From positions 14,009,106 to 14,073,105 of the forward strand of contig OZ023196.1 in NCBI GenBank assembly GCA_963995505.1: 64,000 nucleotides of DNA, in the 5' to 3' direction. The stretch comes from Hypericum androsaemum. Its lineage: Eukaryota > Streptophyta > Magnoliopsida > Malpighiales > Hypericaceae. A program made the translations under genes and the position numbers. The notes below the pieces were generated by a model that worked only from the letters and a program-made list of their open reading frames with translations, had not been told where the DNA came from and did no database searches. Shown one piece after another: positions 1 to 11,721 of this stretch (the stretch's first letter is position 1; each line of letters begins with the position of its first letter).

Positions 1-46
1 CTGATCATGTCTAGCTGTTTTCGGTGGCGGTAATCTCAGTTCCATA

Positions 47-1032
47 TGTTGGTATATATGTCCTAGAGACAATCAATATAAGGACATTATATTTGATCAC
101 ATTCAGTTATATTATTAATGTGCATTAATAATATTCGGCATTACATAAATGATTATAATATTTAATTGTTTGCATATATTCATGTTTATGTTCCCATGAA
201 CTAGTGTTGTCATTGAGAATGTGAGATCTCAGATGACTATACACGTAGTTCTTAAAGAGCCACAATCAATGATAATCGAGAATGGGATATCGATGATGCG
301 ATTGAGATTGGTGTGCGATCTGCATCATATCCTTAGAGGATGTAGTGGTTCTTGCAACTACGAGATACTAGATAATTCATGATGGATGCACAGATACTTT
401 GGAGAGTATTGGCATACCAGACCGAGAAACCGTTTGGTGTATTCTATTTACGTGTCTACGGGAATATCGGTTTGTGGAGTAGTGTAATAGTCCTCTGACT
501 TGAGGTCAATACGTACGACATGTACGGAATGATGGACTTTGACCATGACCTACGCTTGCACTCCTGACGGGGTAGATACGGCATGTGTTGGGCACATCAC
601 GAATAATAGAATGGGCTTGGAGGCCTAAAAGGGAAGTCAATGTTGGAAGCCACTAAGGGCTTCCAACCTTGCCTCCTACGAAACCTACTCCTAAAAAGGT
701 AGGAGTTGGTTAATTATTTTACTATATATATGTGTGTGGGTATCAAGGGTTTTGACATAGAAATTTATTAACCTAGATACAAGACACATATTTTCTCTAG
801 TTTCTTCGATAAAGAATTCTCCTAGCGAATTCTCGAAGATATCAACTGTCAAGAGTTCGTAGACGAGGACTACGTGGATACCGTAGTTGAGGATCGATCT
901 ACAACGCACTGTAAGCATCCTCTAACGATGTTGTTATATTTTATGTTATACTGCCATGATCAGGATTCGTGTTGGTGAAAATTTTATCTTCCGCTGCTGC
1001 GAACCTAGGGTTCGTGTTTATAAAATCCAACA
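47..1032 (+). repeat. 5' LTR of copia A, internally deleted
   Basis: It starts TGTTGGTATATATG and ends ATCCAACA. It is 986 bp against 1573 bp for the partner LTR. About 587 bp is missing at position ~602: sequence matching 6951 is joined directly to sequence matching ~7540, with only a few bases of shared A-rich sequence at the junction. A TATA-like run lies at 721-730. The deletion is specific to this LTR, so it happened after insertion. Confidence 0.92.
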
Positions 1033-1033
1033 G

Positions 1034-1045
1034 TGGTATCAGAGC
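1034..1045 (+). other. Primer binding site of copia A (initiator tRNA-Met type)
   Basis: TGGTATCAGAGC starts one base after the LTR end. It is the usual plant copia primer site, complementary to the 3' end of initiator tRNA-Met. Confidence 0.9.
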
Positions 1046-2881
1046 TTCAGGCTGATTTTATGGGTGTATACATAAATATCTATGTTATTTGATTTTATAT
1101 ATTCGACTGGTATATATAAAAAAAAAAATCGGAGCGCTTTGGAGGCGGCTCCGTGTCGTCAACGACGGCGGGCGACACGCGCCGCCTATCGACGTCCGGC
1201 CACCACGGACGAGCTCGCCTCTTCGCGGGCATCGTCGTGGTGCTGGCGGTGTCGACCGGATCAACGCGAGCGATGAGGTGTCGTCGAGCCATTTTCGGAA
1301 TCGGTCCGCGGCTCAACGACACTGCCGTCGACGCGCCGATTCACGGAGCCGGGGTACCACCGATGTGCTCGCCGCATTGTGAGCGACGTCGTCGTACCAG
1401 AGGTTACGACCGGTGATGTGCCAACGGAGAGAACGAAGCTTTGGAAGCTTCGGCGACGTTTTTGGATCGAAAAATTTTCGACCCAATACCAGGCGCCACG
1501 CGCGGCGGAGCGGCGGTCTAGGACCACCGTCGTGCTCATCCAGTTGCGAGCTTCATTGTGGAGGCGGCAGTGTAGATCGGAACGACGTCGTCAAGCTCCA
1601 TCCGGGCTCGTTCGGTCGTCAACGACGGAGATGGCCACGCGCCGAATCACCGCGTGCGTCGTCGTGGTGCCGGCGGTGAGAGCGGCGCGACGTTGATCAT
1701 CGCGTATCATCGCGGCATCGTCTGTTTACTTTCCGACGACGTCGTCGACGAATTACGGTCTCCACGCGCCGCCAATCGGCGTTTAGAGACAACCGGCGAA
1801 CTTGCCGGGTCGCGAGATACGCATGGCGACCGGCGGTGTCGGCCGAAGCGGCGCCGATCGATCGTTGGCGTTGGGGGAACGATCTGAAATTGTCCAGGGA
1901 CTTGGTCTTGGAAATTTGATGTTCTTGTCGGGCCTCCTTGCAATTTCGTAAAATCTGAATTTGCAGATATGCCCTTTGGGGTGTTTCTGAAATTCGGCTT
2001 TGGCGGTTAATTATGGTATGGTACCTGGATTAATCAAGAAATTGTAATCTAGTCCCCGATTAATTGTAGGGACTTATCTATAAATTTGCCTGTATGGAAA
2101 ATTACAGTTTGATCCTTGGACTTTTCCTGAAATTTTAGTTTGGTCCTCGGATATTTCTGTAATTTTCGGAATAGCAGGAAAATTACAATTTGGTCCTTCA
2201 ATTAATTCTAAAATTGTTATTAGGTCCCTGGGCTGAACTGAAAATAATGAATTAGATTCTAATTACTGTTTACATTTAATTTCTAAGTTGGATCTTATGA
2301 AATAATATGTGGACAAATAAATGGATCTTGTTTGAACAAGTTAAATACCCCGTTAAAATGGTCCTCAAACTTAAATATGGTTTTCATTTAGAATGAATGA
2401 TGTCTTCCGTCATAATTAAGAGAAACCGAGATTTCGTTCTATAGTATTTAAGACCAAAGTCGTTTGCTTGGAACTACGTCTTATGGAACTCTTATAGGGA
2501 CTTGTAGATGTCGCCGTGTGATGGTTGTAAACCACCTAAGTTATTTCACTAGCCAAAACAATAAAATAATGATGGGACATCGATTGGACTGGGTCCGATA
2601 ACTAGGAATTGTATGAACTACAATTGGTTTGGAGACCTACCAGTTATGTTGTTACAATCACCAGCCAAAGCAGGGGTTGTGATAGTAGGAATGTGGATCC
2701 TAGTCCATTAAGATTTATATTAGATATAAATTCGTACTCTTCCGATGAGGTCGTTAAGTATGTGAAAATAATGGAGACAAAATAAAGCTAAAGGCCGTGT
2801 TTATTTTGATTGCTGAATGATGATCATAGGAATTATGTGTTTTTAATTCCCGTTTTAATTTATTTCCTTAGGTGTGTTGAA
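1046..2881 (+). other. Leader of copia A with a CpG-rich block
   Basis: This is an 1.8-kb untranslated leader. Positions ~1130-1890 are strikingly GC- and CpG-rich (CGTCGTCGACG-like words) inside an otherwise AT-rich element. They contain degenerate repeats of phrases such as CACGCGCCG and GTCGTCGTGGTGC. Arginine-rich reading frames occur here in several frames on both strands and are by-products of composition. After 1890 the leader is AT-rich with repeated 'TTTGGTCCTTGG'-like phrases. Copy B has a homologous leader at 43602-45161. Confidence 0.75.
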
Positions 2882-5800
2882 ATGGCTAACATGTCGTTGA
2901 GATTTGTACTGGAATCGAACAGGTTGGCTGGGCCGAATTTTCTGGATTGGCACCAAAACATGCTTTTGATGCTAAGGCAAGAAAGGATTGAGTATGTGTT
3001 AGACACGACCATCCCTGTTATCCCTGCGGCTGGTTCTCCTGAACTTGCTATGTTTGACGTAGAGGCTCAAAAGATGCATCAGGATGATGCAAAGCAGGCG
3101 CAATGTATAATGTTGCTTGGTACGGCTAGGCCTAACCTGCATTACATGCTTAAGACTTTTGAAGTGATTCGAAAAAAAAGCGGGTCGACAAAGATGAGTG
3201 CCTCCACCGCAAGGAGAAGGGACACTGGAAGAGAGATTGCAGGGTTCTGGCTGCTGAGAATAAGGCACTAGGTGGCTCTGGCTCTGGAACAGGTATGTTT
3301 GTTATTGAGATAAACATGTCCACTAATAATTCTGACTGCTAGGTATTAGATACCGCATGTGGCTTACACATTTGTACGAATGTGCAAGGCCTCAAAGATA
3401 GCAGGGCAGTTAGACCGGGTGAAGTAGCCCTATGCGTAGGTAACGGAGCATGAGTTGCTGCCGAACGCGTAGGGACATATAGTATAAACTTACCCAGTGG
3501 GTATAGACTGGAACTTAATAATTGTTATTTTGTTCCATCTATTACCAGAAATATTATTTCCATTCCGATGTTAGACATTGAAGGTTTTTCCTTCCGTTTT
3601 TCTAAAAGTAGTTGCTGCTTTTTGTTAAATGGTATTGTTTATGAAAATGCCTCTCTTGTGAATGGATTATATTTGTTGAATAGTGGACATAATGTTCTTA
3701 ATGTACAAAATAAGAAGCTCAAATTAAGTAATCGGGAAAATCCCACCTTCTTATGGCATTGTAGACTTGGTCATGTCAATGAGAAAAGAATTGCAAGGTT
3801 AAGAAAGTTAGACTACTTAACCCCATTTGACTTTGAGTCTTATGAAAATTGTGAATCTTGTCTCAAAGGCAAAATGACTAACAAACCCTTTACTGGAAAA
3901 GGGGTAAGAGCCAAAGAAGTGCTAGAGCTGGTTCACAGTGATGTGTGTGGACCACTACCTACTCTAGCAAGGGGTGGTTTCGGATACTTCATCATTTTTA
4001 CTGATGACCTCTCTAGGTATGGATACGTGTATCTTACGAAACACAATTCCGAGGCCTTTGAGAAGTTTAAAGAGTATAAAGCAGAAGTAGAGAAACAACT
4101 TGGGAAGAGTATCAAGACTCTTCGATCAGATCGAGGAGGTGCATACCTTAGCCATGAATTCCTAGATTATTTAAAGTTACATGGGGTCCAATCACATTGG
4201 ACACCTCCGGGAACACCACAAATGAATGGTGTGTCCGAAAGGAGGAACCGAACTCTGTTAGAGATGGTAAGGTCCATGATGAGTTTCTCCTCTTTTCCAA
4301 CATTTTTTTGGGGTTACGCACTCCAAACCATAATCTATATTCTGAATAGGATCCCATCTAAATTAGTTGAAAGCACACCATACGAGTTATGGTGTGGAAA
4401 GAAGCCATCATTCTCATATATCAAGATGTGGGGTTGCCCTGCGTATGTGAAGAAGATGCTCACTGATAAGTTGGAATCCAAATGTGAAAAAAGTTACTTT
4501 GTGGTATATCCTAAGGAAACAAAAAGGATATTATTTCTATCTTCTTAAGAAACAAAAGGTTATTGTTTCTAGATAGATGACGTTCTTTGAAAATGACTAT
4601 GTCTTTAAAGGACAAGATCGTAGAAAGATAGAGCTTGAAGAAATTCAAGAACCACAAGGTACTGCTGAGGCTGAGGACTTGTCGGATAACCACGATAAAG
4701 AATCAGTGGGAGCATTCAATGATTCTCATGGTGGGAGTCTTTCACTAGGTGATAGTCTTCCAGCCAGTGGGAGCGTAGTTAGGGATAACTCGCATGCGCA
4801 AGATACTCTAATTAGACTGAATGAGAACAATTTGGACATTGTTCAATCTCCTGCTCAGGAAACGCGTGAAAGTGTCGCTCCTGAGAATTCTCCTGGCATT
4901 GATCAGATCATTGCAAAAGAACCTCTTCACGATCAGAATGAACAGCCTGCACAAACGCAACTCCGTAAGTCTACTAGAATTTATCGTCCACCCGTCAAGT
5001 TTACTTTCCTCATGAAGGAACATAATGATGTGGAAATTCTGGACAAGGATGAACCTAAGACTTATACTGAAGTGATGTCAGACATCAATTCAGGGAAGTG
5101 GCTAGAGGCCATGAAATTTGAGATGGACTCGATGTATACAAATCAAGTCTGGGACTTGGTAGAATTGCCTGAAGGGGTTAGACCTATCGGCTGCAAATGG
5201 GTTTTCAAGAAGAAGACCGATGCAGATGGCAAAGTACAAACCTACAAGGCTAGGTTGGTGGCAAAGGGTTATAAGCAAAGCGAAGGCATTGATTATGACG
5301 AGACCTTTTCACCAGTTGCAAAGATCAAGTCCATTCGAATTTTACTTGCTATATCTGCATACTCTGATTATGACATTTGGCAGATGGATGTCAAAATGGC
5401 TTTCCTTAATGGAAACCTCGAGGAGCGTGTTTATGACACATCTAGAAGGTTTTGTATCCAAGTCAAATTCACAATTAGTATGCAAGCTACAAAGGTCCAT
5501 TTATAGATTAAAGCAAGCTTCTAGGAGTTAGAATATCCATTTTGACGAAGCTATCAAATCGTTTGACTTTATTAAAAATGCGGAAGATCTATGTGTCTAT
5601 CAGAAATGCCAAGGGGATAAGACTGTTCTCATTATCATATATGTTGATGACATATTGATTCTGGGAAACAGTATCCTGCTAATGCAATCTGTGAAGGATT
5701 GGCTGTCCTAGACCTTTATGATGAAAGACTTGGGTGAAGCCTACTACATCCTTGGAATAAAGATTTATAGAGATAAATCTAAAAGGATGTTGGGGCTGTC

Positions 5801-6352
5801 ACAATCCACATGCATAGACAAGGTACTAAAGCATTTTAAAATGGAGGACTCTAAGAGAGGTTACCTGCCAGCGAGTCATGGGATTAAGCTGTCAAAGAAG
5901 GTAATTCCTTCTGAAGAAGCAGAAATTGAGTACATAGAAGGTATCTCATACGCAACTACGATTGGATCAATCATGTACACCATGACTTGCACTAGACCCG
6001 ATGTGGCCTACGCTGTTAGTATCACTGGTAGATACCAAAAAAACTCAGGTGAACGTCACTGGGTTGCTGTTAAGAATGTTCTAAAGTATCTTAGATGAAC
6101 TAAAGAATATTTCTTAGTCTATGATGGGTAGCCAAAACTTGTGATAACTGGGTTTACTGACCATGACTGATTGTGATAACTTCCAAGTCACAATCGATGT
6201 ATAGCTTCATACTCAATGGCAGAATATTGAGCTGGAATAGTTCCAAGCGAGACACGACCGCAGATTCAACAACCGAAATAAAATTAGAATAAATTCCTAC
6301 AAAGGATAACCTAGCTGATCCTTTCACCAAACTAGACACTTTGAGAGTTTAG
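2882..6352 (+). pseudogene. Copia A gag-pol polyprotein, degenerate
   Basis: It starts at an ATG giving MANMSLRFVLES, a UBN2-type gag start shared with copy B. About 320 bp of gag is missing near 3121. The zinc knuckle near 3200 reads C-x2-R-x4-H-x4-C, so the second cysteine is lost. Stops include TAG at the tryptophan of the protease region (~3342). The gag-pre-integrase and integrase core are open at 3568-4548 ([20 protein letters not shown]). Reverse transcriptase spans ~5060-5710 in several frames and keeps a YVDD motif near 5640. The RNase H region (~6130-6350) stops matching after STTE and jumps straight to DNxADPFTK, the same gap as in copy B. It cannot be translated as one protein. 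Confidence 0.9.
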
Positions 6353-6395
6353 GTGTTAGACATATGGGTGATTGACTCTAAGCCAAGTGGGAGAT

Positions 6396-7968
6396 TATTG
6401 GTATATATGTCCTAGAGACAATCAATATAAGGACATTATATTTGATCACATTCAGTTATATTATTAATGTGCATTAATAATATTTGGCATTACATAAATG
6501 AATATAATGTTTGATTGTTTGCATATATTCATGTTTATGTTCCCATGAACTAGTGTTGTCATTGAGAATGTGAGATCTCAGATGACTATGCACGTAGTTC
6601 TTAAAGAGCCACAATCAATGATCATCGAGAATGGGATATCGATGATGCGATTGAGATTGGTGTGCGATCTGCATCATATCCTTAGAGGATGTAGTGGTTC
6701 TCGCAACTACGAGATACTAGATATTTCATGATGGATGCACAGATACTTTGGAGAGTATTGGATACCTGACTGAGAAACTGTTTGGTGTATTCTATTTACG
6801 TGTCTACGAAAATATCGGTTTGTGGAGTAGTGTAATAGTCCTCTGACTTGAGGTCAATATGCACGACATGTACGGAATGATGGACTTTGACCATGACCTA
6901 CGCTTGCACTCCTGACGGGGTAGATACGGCATGTGTTGGGTACATCACGAAGTGCATATGCGTGGTAGTTGAGCCAAGAATAGGATTCATTCCTCAAATA
7001 GACTTGGAGAGAATACTTGTCTTCTCATAACTAATTAATTTGTTAGTCATTGGCCAATGCACGTCACTTTTGGAATGGTGTCTAAAAGTGACAATATGAT
7101 CAATTAGTAGAATGAGATAATATGATTAAGTTATTTGAATAGACACTTAATCATGTCCAAGACTTAATCGAGTATTCGTGAATGAAAGGACCGTATTACT
7201 GTGAGCTTCACATTACAGGTAGTTGCAGTATCCTCGCAACGTACCTCATATGTTGAGATTGTTTGGTCTATTGTCTAGGGTTCGACTAAGACCATTAGTT
7301 CTACTAATCGCTTGGCATGTGAGGGCCTATGGGTCACACAACAAGTAGTATTAGTTTACGAATTAAAGTTGGTTAGATTAAATATTGATTTGATCAAGAA
7401 TATTTATTCTATAGAGAAATATTATAATTCTATTAGATAGAATTATAATTATAATTATTTAATTAAGTTGGATTTAATTAAATACTAATATGTATAGTAA
7501 AATCTATTAGATGTTGGACATATTGACTCAGTCAAGAAAATAATAGAATGGGCTTGGAGGCCCAAAAGGGAAGTCAATTATGGAAGCCACTAAGGGCTTC
7601 CAACCTTGCATCCTGCGAAACCTACTCCTAAAAGGGTAGGAGTTGGTTAATTATTTTACTATATATATATGTGTGGGTATCAAGAGTTTTGACATAGAAA
7701 TTCATTAACCTAGATACAAGACACATATTTTCTCTAGTTTCTTCGATAAAGAATTCTCCTAGCGAATTCTCGAAGATATCAACTGTCAAGAGTTCGTAGA
7801 CAAGGACTACATGATACCGTAGTTGAGGATCGATCTACAACGCACTGTAAGCATCCTCTAACGATGTTGTCATATTTTATGTTATACTGCCATGATCAGA
7901 ATTCGTGTTGGTGAAAATTTTATCTTCTGCTTCTGCGAACCTAGGGTTCGTGTTTATAAAATCCAACA
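6396..7968 (+). repeat. 3' LTR of copia A
   Basis: 1573 bp, preceded by the polypurine tract AAGTGGGAGAT (6385-6395) and ending ATCCAACA. The first bases read TATTGG instead of TGTTGG, a point change from the 5' LTR. It is the undeleted version of the LTR, and a TATA-like run lies near 7662. Positions 7440-7500 are very AT-rich. Confidence 0.93.
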
Positions 7969-8017
7969 CCATAAATGCAGAAACTTGCTCACAATTACCA
8001 TGCAATTCCATTCTTAA

Positions 8018-8396
8018 GAATGGCCCCTTTTTCGGGACAGACTTTCCAGGAGACCAAGACTTTTTTTTTTTGAGAAAAGGAGACCAAGACTTTTGATCAT
8101 TATGAATGCCCCTGGGCGAGTTTAGTTGTCACCGCAAAATTAATTATTGATCGATGCCTTGGAAAGATTTCCATGCCTAGTACATCGACTTGGTCGTGGG
8201 CAGGTTAGCTGAAGGAAAATAACTTAACTAGAGTGGGATATTTTCTGACGTTAGTACTAGAGCTCAAAATTTTAAGGAAAAAACTCATAGGTCCTTAAGG
8301 TTGGACATAATGTACTAAAAAGTTCACTTCATAGTTTTTTAGTTCCTGAGTTTTAAAAAGTCGTACTATGTGTCCATTTTTTGGTCAATAATTCTA
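8018..8396 (-). repeat. Inverted copy of an LRR-gene upstream segment (left arm)
   Basis: This segment is the reverse complement, with scattered differences, of 10279-10672. Shared words include the block around GGGACAGACTTT and a stretch around CATGCCTAGTAC. The same block, shorter, lies upstream of the LRR gene at 17580-17720 and again at 24600-24710. It therefore looks like a promoter or 5' flank of a cluster gene pointing left, whose body is absent because copia A begins nearby. Confidence 0.75.
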
Positions 8397-9307
8397 GTGT
8401 AGTGTCAAAAATGCTCTTTTCTTCAAAATAAAGTTATTATTTTCTATAAATTATTAAGTAAAAACTTGGTCAACTGCAACAAATAATCTAACCACTTCCT
8501 TTCTCGTATTAATCAAACATTTTCCGACTTCGTTAATTCTAAAGCATTAATATTTTCCAACAAATAATATACCCCGGAAAACCCACGAGTTGTGCGTCTA
8601 GCCAATTTTACGCTTTTGACAGTATCATCATTTGCAACACCACAACCAAGAAGTTCTCTGCACTTCCACCTCCTCCTCCTTTGGCTGGACTTAGGTCCTC
8701 CTACATAACGCGTCTTGTTTCTATGATAAGTAGACCCTAAGGCCGAAACCACTCCCTTGGTTGTCCCATGAAAGTCCATTAACAGCATCAGTATCCACGG
8801 TTTGACAATGACGTGATCAAATCCCTTGTTTAGATATTTAAATTAGCATAATTTTAGTTGCTATATCGATTTATTTGAATCACTCTTGAACAATTTAGGT
8901 CATGCAACTTGTGAACAAAATCTTGATAAAACAAGCCTTACTCCAAACACCCATGTCTTTAAAATTAGGGATAACTCGAGGCTAGCGGTGATAGGCGGTC
9001 TTGTACTCGACTATTGTCAGGTAGGTGACCCCCCAGACTGCCGATATGTGGATTCAGCTGGGTTAGTGGATAGACGATATTTTTCCTGTCTATTGGCTGG
9101 GGACGTCACTCCAACTGCCCGCCTTGTGGAATTTAGCGGATTAGGCCATAGAGGAGTGCGTGCGTTCCTCGAAGTTGGTGGGCTTGGGGGTCCTCTTGTG
9201 GGGAATCCTCGAGGCTAGTGGTGTTAGGTCTTTGAATGGTTTGTTTTGTTTTGTTTTCTTTTATTTATAAAGTTCATTTTGCCAAAAAAAAAGATTAGGA
9301 TAATTTT
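8397..9307. other. Spacer, with a possible retroposon tail at 8970-9291
   Basis: I recognise no gene here. Positions 8970-9291 end in GTTTTGTTTTG-like sequence, TTTATAAAG and nine As, which resembles a LINE/SINE 3' end. Imperfect flanking words (ATTAGGGATA at 8965-8974, ATTAGGATA at 9294-9302) could be a decayed target duplication. The phrase CTCGAGGCTAG occurs at both ends of this stretch. Confidence 0.35.
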
Positions 9308-10126
9308 TGTTATTCGTCGGAGGTGGTGTACTTGATTAGGATCTTTATTAGTCAAGGCAAGAGTTGGACTCTTTCTCCGTAAGACGATATTGCCCCGTAT
9401 TTAGTGCTTACGGGCTGCGACAATCGTCCCCAAGATACAATGACTTTCGGACTTCGAGTTTGTAGCACAACGACCCTCGAAGCTCCGGGCGAACCGTCTG
9501 ATATTCGAAACTTTCTGAGAGAGGGAGAGAGAGCCTACAATTGCTAACGAATGCTTATGCAAGTTGTAGTGGGGTGAGTGCAAATGATGGGGGATGGGCC
9601 TATTTATAGGCGCTGGATGGGAGGGAGGCAGGCACTCTGAAGGGGCGCGTCCGTTCGGCCAGCAGGCAGGCTAGCTGCGCTCGTGGCCCTTCGGTGGCAT
9701 TCTGGATCCTTCCAGGTACGCCCCAGACCGCTCGCATTCCTTCACGAGGGATCTCGCAACCCTTCGGCCATCTGGAAATACCTCCAGCTCCTCGCGACGA
9801 TGCGCACGTGCGAAGTGCCAAGTGCGCCACAAAGCGCCCATTGCGACCTGCGTCCAATGCGCACACGCACACGCACGTGCGCAGGCGCGTGCGCGTGCTC
9901 GTGCTGAGATGGTGCTACTCACCATCCTCGCCGCGGTCCGAGTTGGCTATCCTTCCAGGTGGTCAACTTATTTCCTAGTCAATAAGGAGCATCTCCTTAT
10001 AAACTAGAGAAAACTTGTTGCACTTTCCAATGTGGGATTGCCATTTTTCATTTCCACTTTGGGCTTTCCACTTGGGCCTTCCACTATGGGATTTGCATTG
10101 AACTTTTATTCAATTTTTTCCCAACA
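9308..10126 (-). mobile_element. Solo LTR of a copia D-type element
   Basis: On the minus strand it begins TGTTGGGAAAAAATTG and ends CGACGAATAACA, 819 bp, flanked by a perfect 5-bp duplication ATTTT (9303-9307 and 10127-10131). It aligns along most of its length with the 3' LTR of element D (23622-24554). Shared parts include the CACGTGCG-rich block, CGCAATGGGC, and the terminal part with GTATCTTGGGGACGATTG. No internal sequence is present, so this is the product of LTR-LTR recombination. A TATA-like motif (minus strand, near 9604) precedes the probable R region. Confidence 0.92.
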
Positions 10127-10324
10127 ATTTTGACAAATTATTGAAAAAAATAGACATAGGGACCAAATAGTTCACTTTCCAATGTGGGATTGCCATTTTC
10201 CATTTTCACTTTGGACTTTCTACTTGGGCCTTCCACTATGGGCTTTGCATTGAACTTTCATTCAATTTTTTCCCAACAATTTTGACAAATTATTGAAAAA
10301 AATAGACATAGGGACCAAATAGTT
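10021..10324. repeat. 152-bp tandem duplication across an LTR/host junction
   Basis: Positions 10021-10172 and 10173-10324 are nearly identical direct copies. Each contains ~106 bp of the solo-LTR end plus ~46 bp of flanking host sequence (GACAAATTATTG...). The LTR end therefore occurs twice, at 10126 and 10278. Because host flank is included, the duplication happened after the LTR was in place. Confidence 0.92.
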
Positions 10325-10672
10325 CAATTTCTCAAAATAAAAAACTTTGAAGTGGACTTCTTAGTACATTATATCTAATCTTAGAGACCTATGAGTTTTT
10401 TTCCCTTAAAATTTTGTGCTCTAGTACTAACATCAGAAAATATCCCACTCTAGTTAAGTTCTTTTCCGTCAACTAACCTGCCCACGACCAAGTCGTTGTA
10501 CTAGGCATGGAAATCTTTCCAAGGCATCGATCAAAAATTAATTTTGCGGTGATAACTATCTCGCCCAGGGCCATTCATAATGGTCAATAGTCTTGGTCTC
10601 CTTTTCTATAAAAAAAAGTCTTGGTCTCCTGTCAAAATCCACATAGAAAAGTCTGTCCCGAAAAAGGGGCCA
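10279..10672 (+). promoter_or_regulatory. LRR-gene upstream segment (right arm of inverted repeat)
   Basis: This is the reverse complement of 8018-8396, and it resembles the flank upstream of the LRR1 gene, including the block with TCTTGGTCTCC and GTCTGTCCCG. It is followed at ~10689 by CATCAAGACAGAAACT, which matches the 5' leader of the cluster genes. No LRR coding sequence follows. It is probably an orphan promoter. Confidence 0.65.
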
Positions 10673-11280
10673 AGGTAGTGTAAGTCCATCAAGACAGAAA
10701 CTTGAAAAATTGATCAGAAAATGTAGTTGATAAATGGCAGAATTTTAAGCTCTAGCTGCAAATTTACTTTTCCAAGAAGTACGAGGTTTACATCGATTAA
10801 AAAAAATCCGGAAGTCGTCCTCGTCGCCTGACCATGCAGAATGTGGTAGGTCCATTATGAGATTAAATCGGTCGTGCTCGCGAAGCAAGATGAGCTGCTT
10901 TGTTGCGAGGTTGCGATTTTTGTACATCTCATGCAAATGAAATCCGAAACTCACCCAGATTGATAGGTGAAATTTAATTCATTATAGAATAGATTCATTA
11001 GTCTCTTTAATCAACATAAGATTTATATTTCAGGCTTCAGCGTATCAAACTAAGTCTACTCCAATGTTATCTCATGATCCGCATCTCAACAACTCGTCCT
11101 CTTCTTGAGAATACCGCATTGCATGAACTTGTTTATAAGTGTGAAAAATTCACATACTCATTGTCATAAAATTTTGGGTTGGATATAGAGATTCTTACAT
11201 AGTATCTAAGCGGATTGATCCCGTGTCCATTGTTGTGCTCGTGCGTGCCCTATTTCTCGTACGTTGGCAAAGTTAAAGTC
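10673..11280. other. Spacer with further LRR-flank fragments
   Basis: No gene recognised. Positions ~10930-10980 (ATGCAAATGAAATCCGAAA...) match blocks found before LRR2 at 27125-27180 and 27295-27350, so part of it is duplicated cluster flank. Positions 11130-11205 are a diverged direct copy of 16875-16950 on the other side of element C. Confidence 0.5.
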
Positions 11281-11285
11281 CGTAC

Positions 11286-11721
11286 TGTTAGGGTTTGTCT
11301 CAAATTCTAGATAAATTAGTACTCTATTCCTATTTAGAATAGGGTTATAATCTCCTATATATATTGGCCTATGCCTAGGTCTTTTGTGTAGTAGTCGAGA
11401 GTTGTGAGGTAGAGAGAACCTTCACGAAGGCCTTGTAACCGATTGGACTCACATAGTAGACAACTCTCCTTTGCCCGTGGTTTTCTCCCCGTCTTGGGGT
11501 TTCCACGTAATTCTCGTGTGTCTCGTATTTCTCATTTCGATCTTATTTCTCAACAATCGGTATAGAGTTGTGAGGTAGAGAGAACCCTCACGAAGGCCTT
11601 GTAACCGATTGGACTCACATAGTGGACGACTCTCCTTTGCCCGTGGTTTTCTCCCCGTCTTGGGGTTTTCACGTAATTCTCGTGTGTCTCGTATTTCTCA
11701 TTTCGATCTTATTTATCAACA
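11286..11721 (+). repeat. 5' LTR of copia C plus a partial second LTR
   Basis: A full 270-bp LTR (11286-11555) is followed by a broken primer site (ATCGGTAT) and then a second copy of the last ~158 bp of the LTR (11564-11721). A normal primer site TGGTATCAGAGC follows at 11724-11735. The junction falls at AGAG, which both the primer site and the LTR contain. The result is a compound 5' end. Confidence 0.9.

Larger units (their letters stand above)
47..7968 (+). mobile_element. Ty1/copia LTR retrotransposon, copy A (complete, degenerate)
   Basis: Full-length element bounded by TG...CA LTRs and a perfect 5-bp target duplication (CCATA at 42-46 and 7969-7973). The order is 5' LTR, tRNA-Met-type primer site, long leader, gag-pro-integrase-RT-RNase H, polypurine tract (6385-6395), 3' LTR. 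The gene order with integrase before RT defines copia. The element cannot move on its own because the coding region has many stops and deletions. It is a sister of copy B at 42033-52268, with very similar LTRs, leader and protein. Its right edge sits beside an LRR-gene promoter segment, so it inserted into the receptor cluster. Confidence 0.95.

Noticed and set aside
1082..1943. Several Arg-rich overlapping reading frames on both strands
   Set aside because: They lie in the CpG-rich leader of copia A, occur in many frames at once and are not conserved with the leader of copy B.
8513..9218. Reading frames at 8513-8788 (minus) and 8886-9218 (plus)
   Set aside because: No recognisable motif. 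The second ends in a probable retroposon tail.
9600..9925. Overlapping Cys/Ala/Arg-rich reading frames, repeated at 23815-24328
   Set aside because: They fall inside the GC-rich middle of copia D-type LTRs. The frames differ between the two LTR copies.
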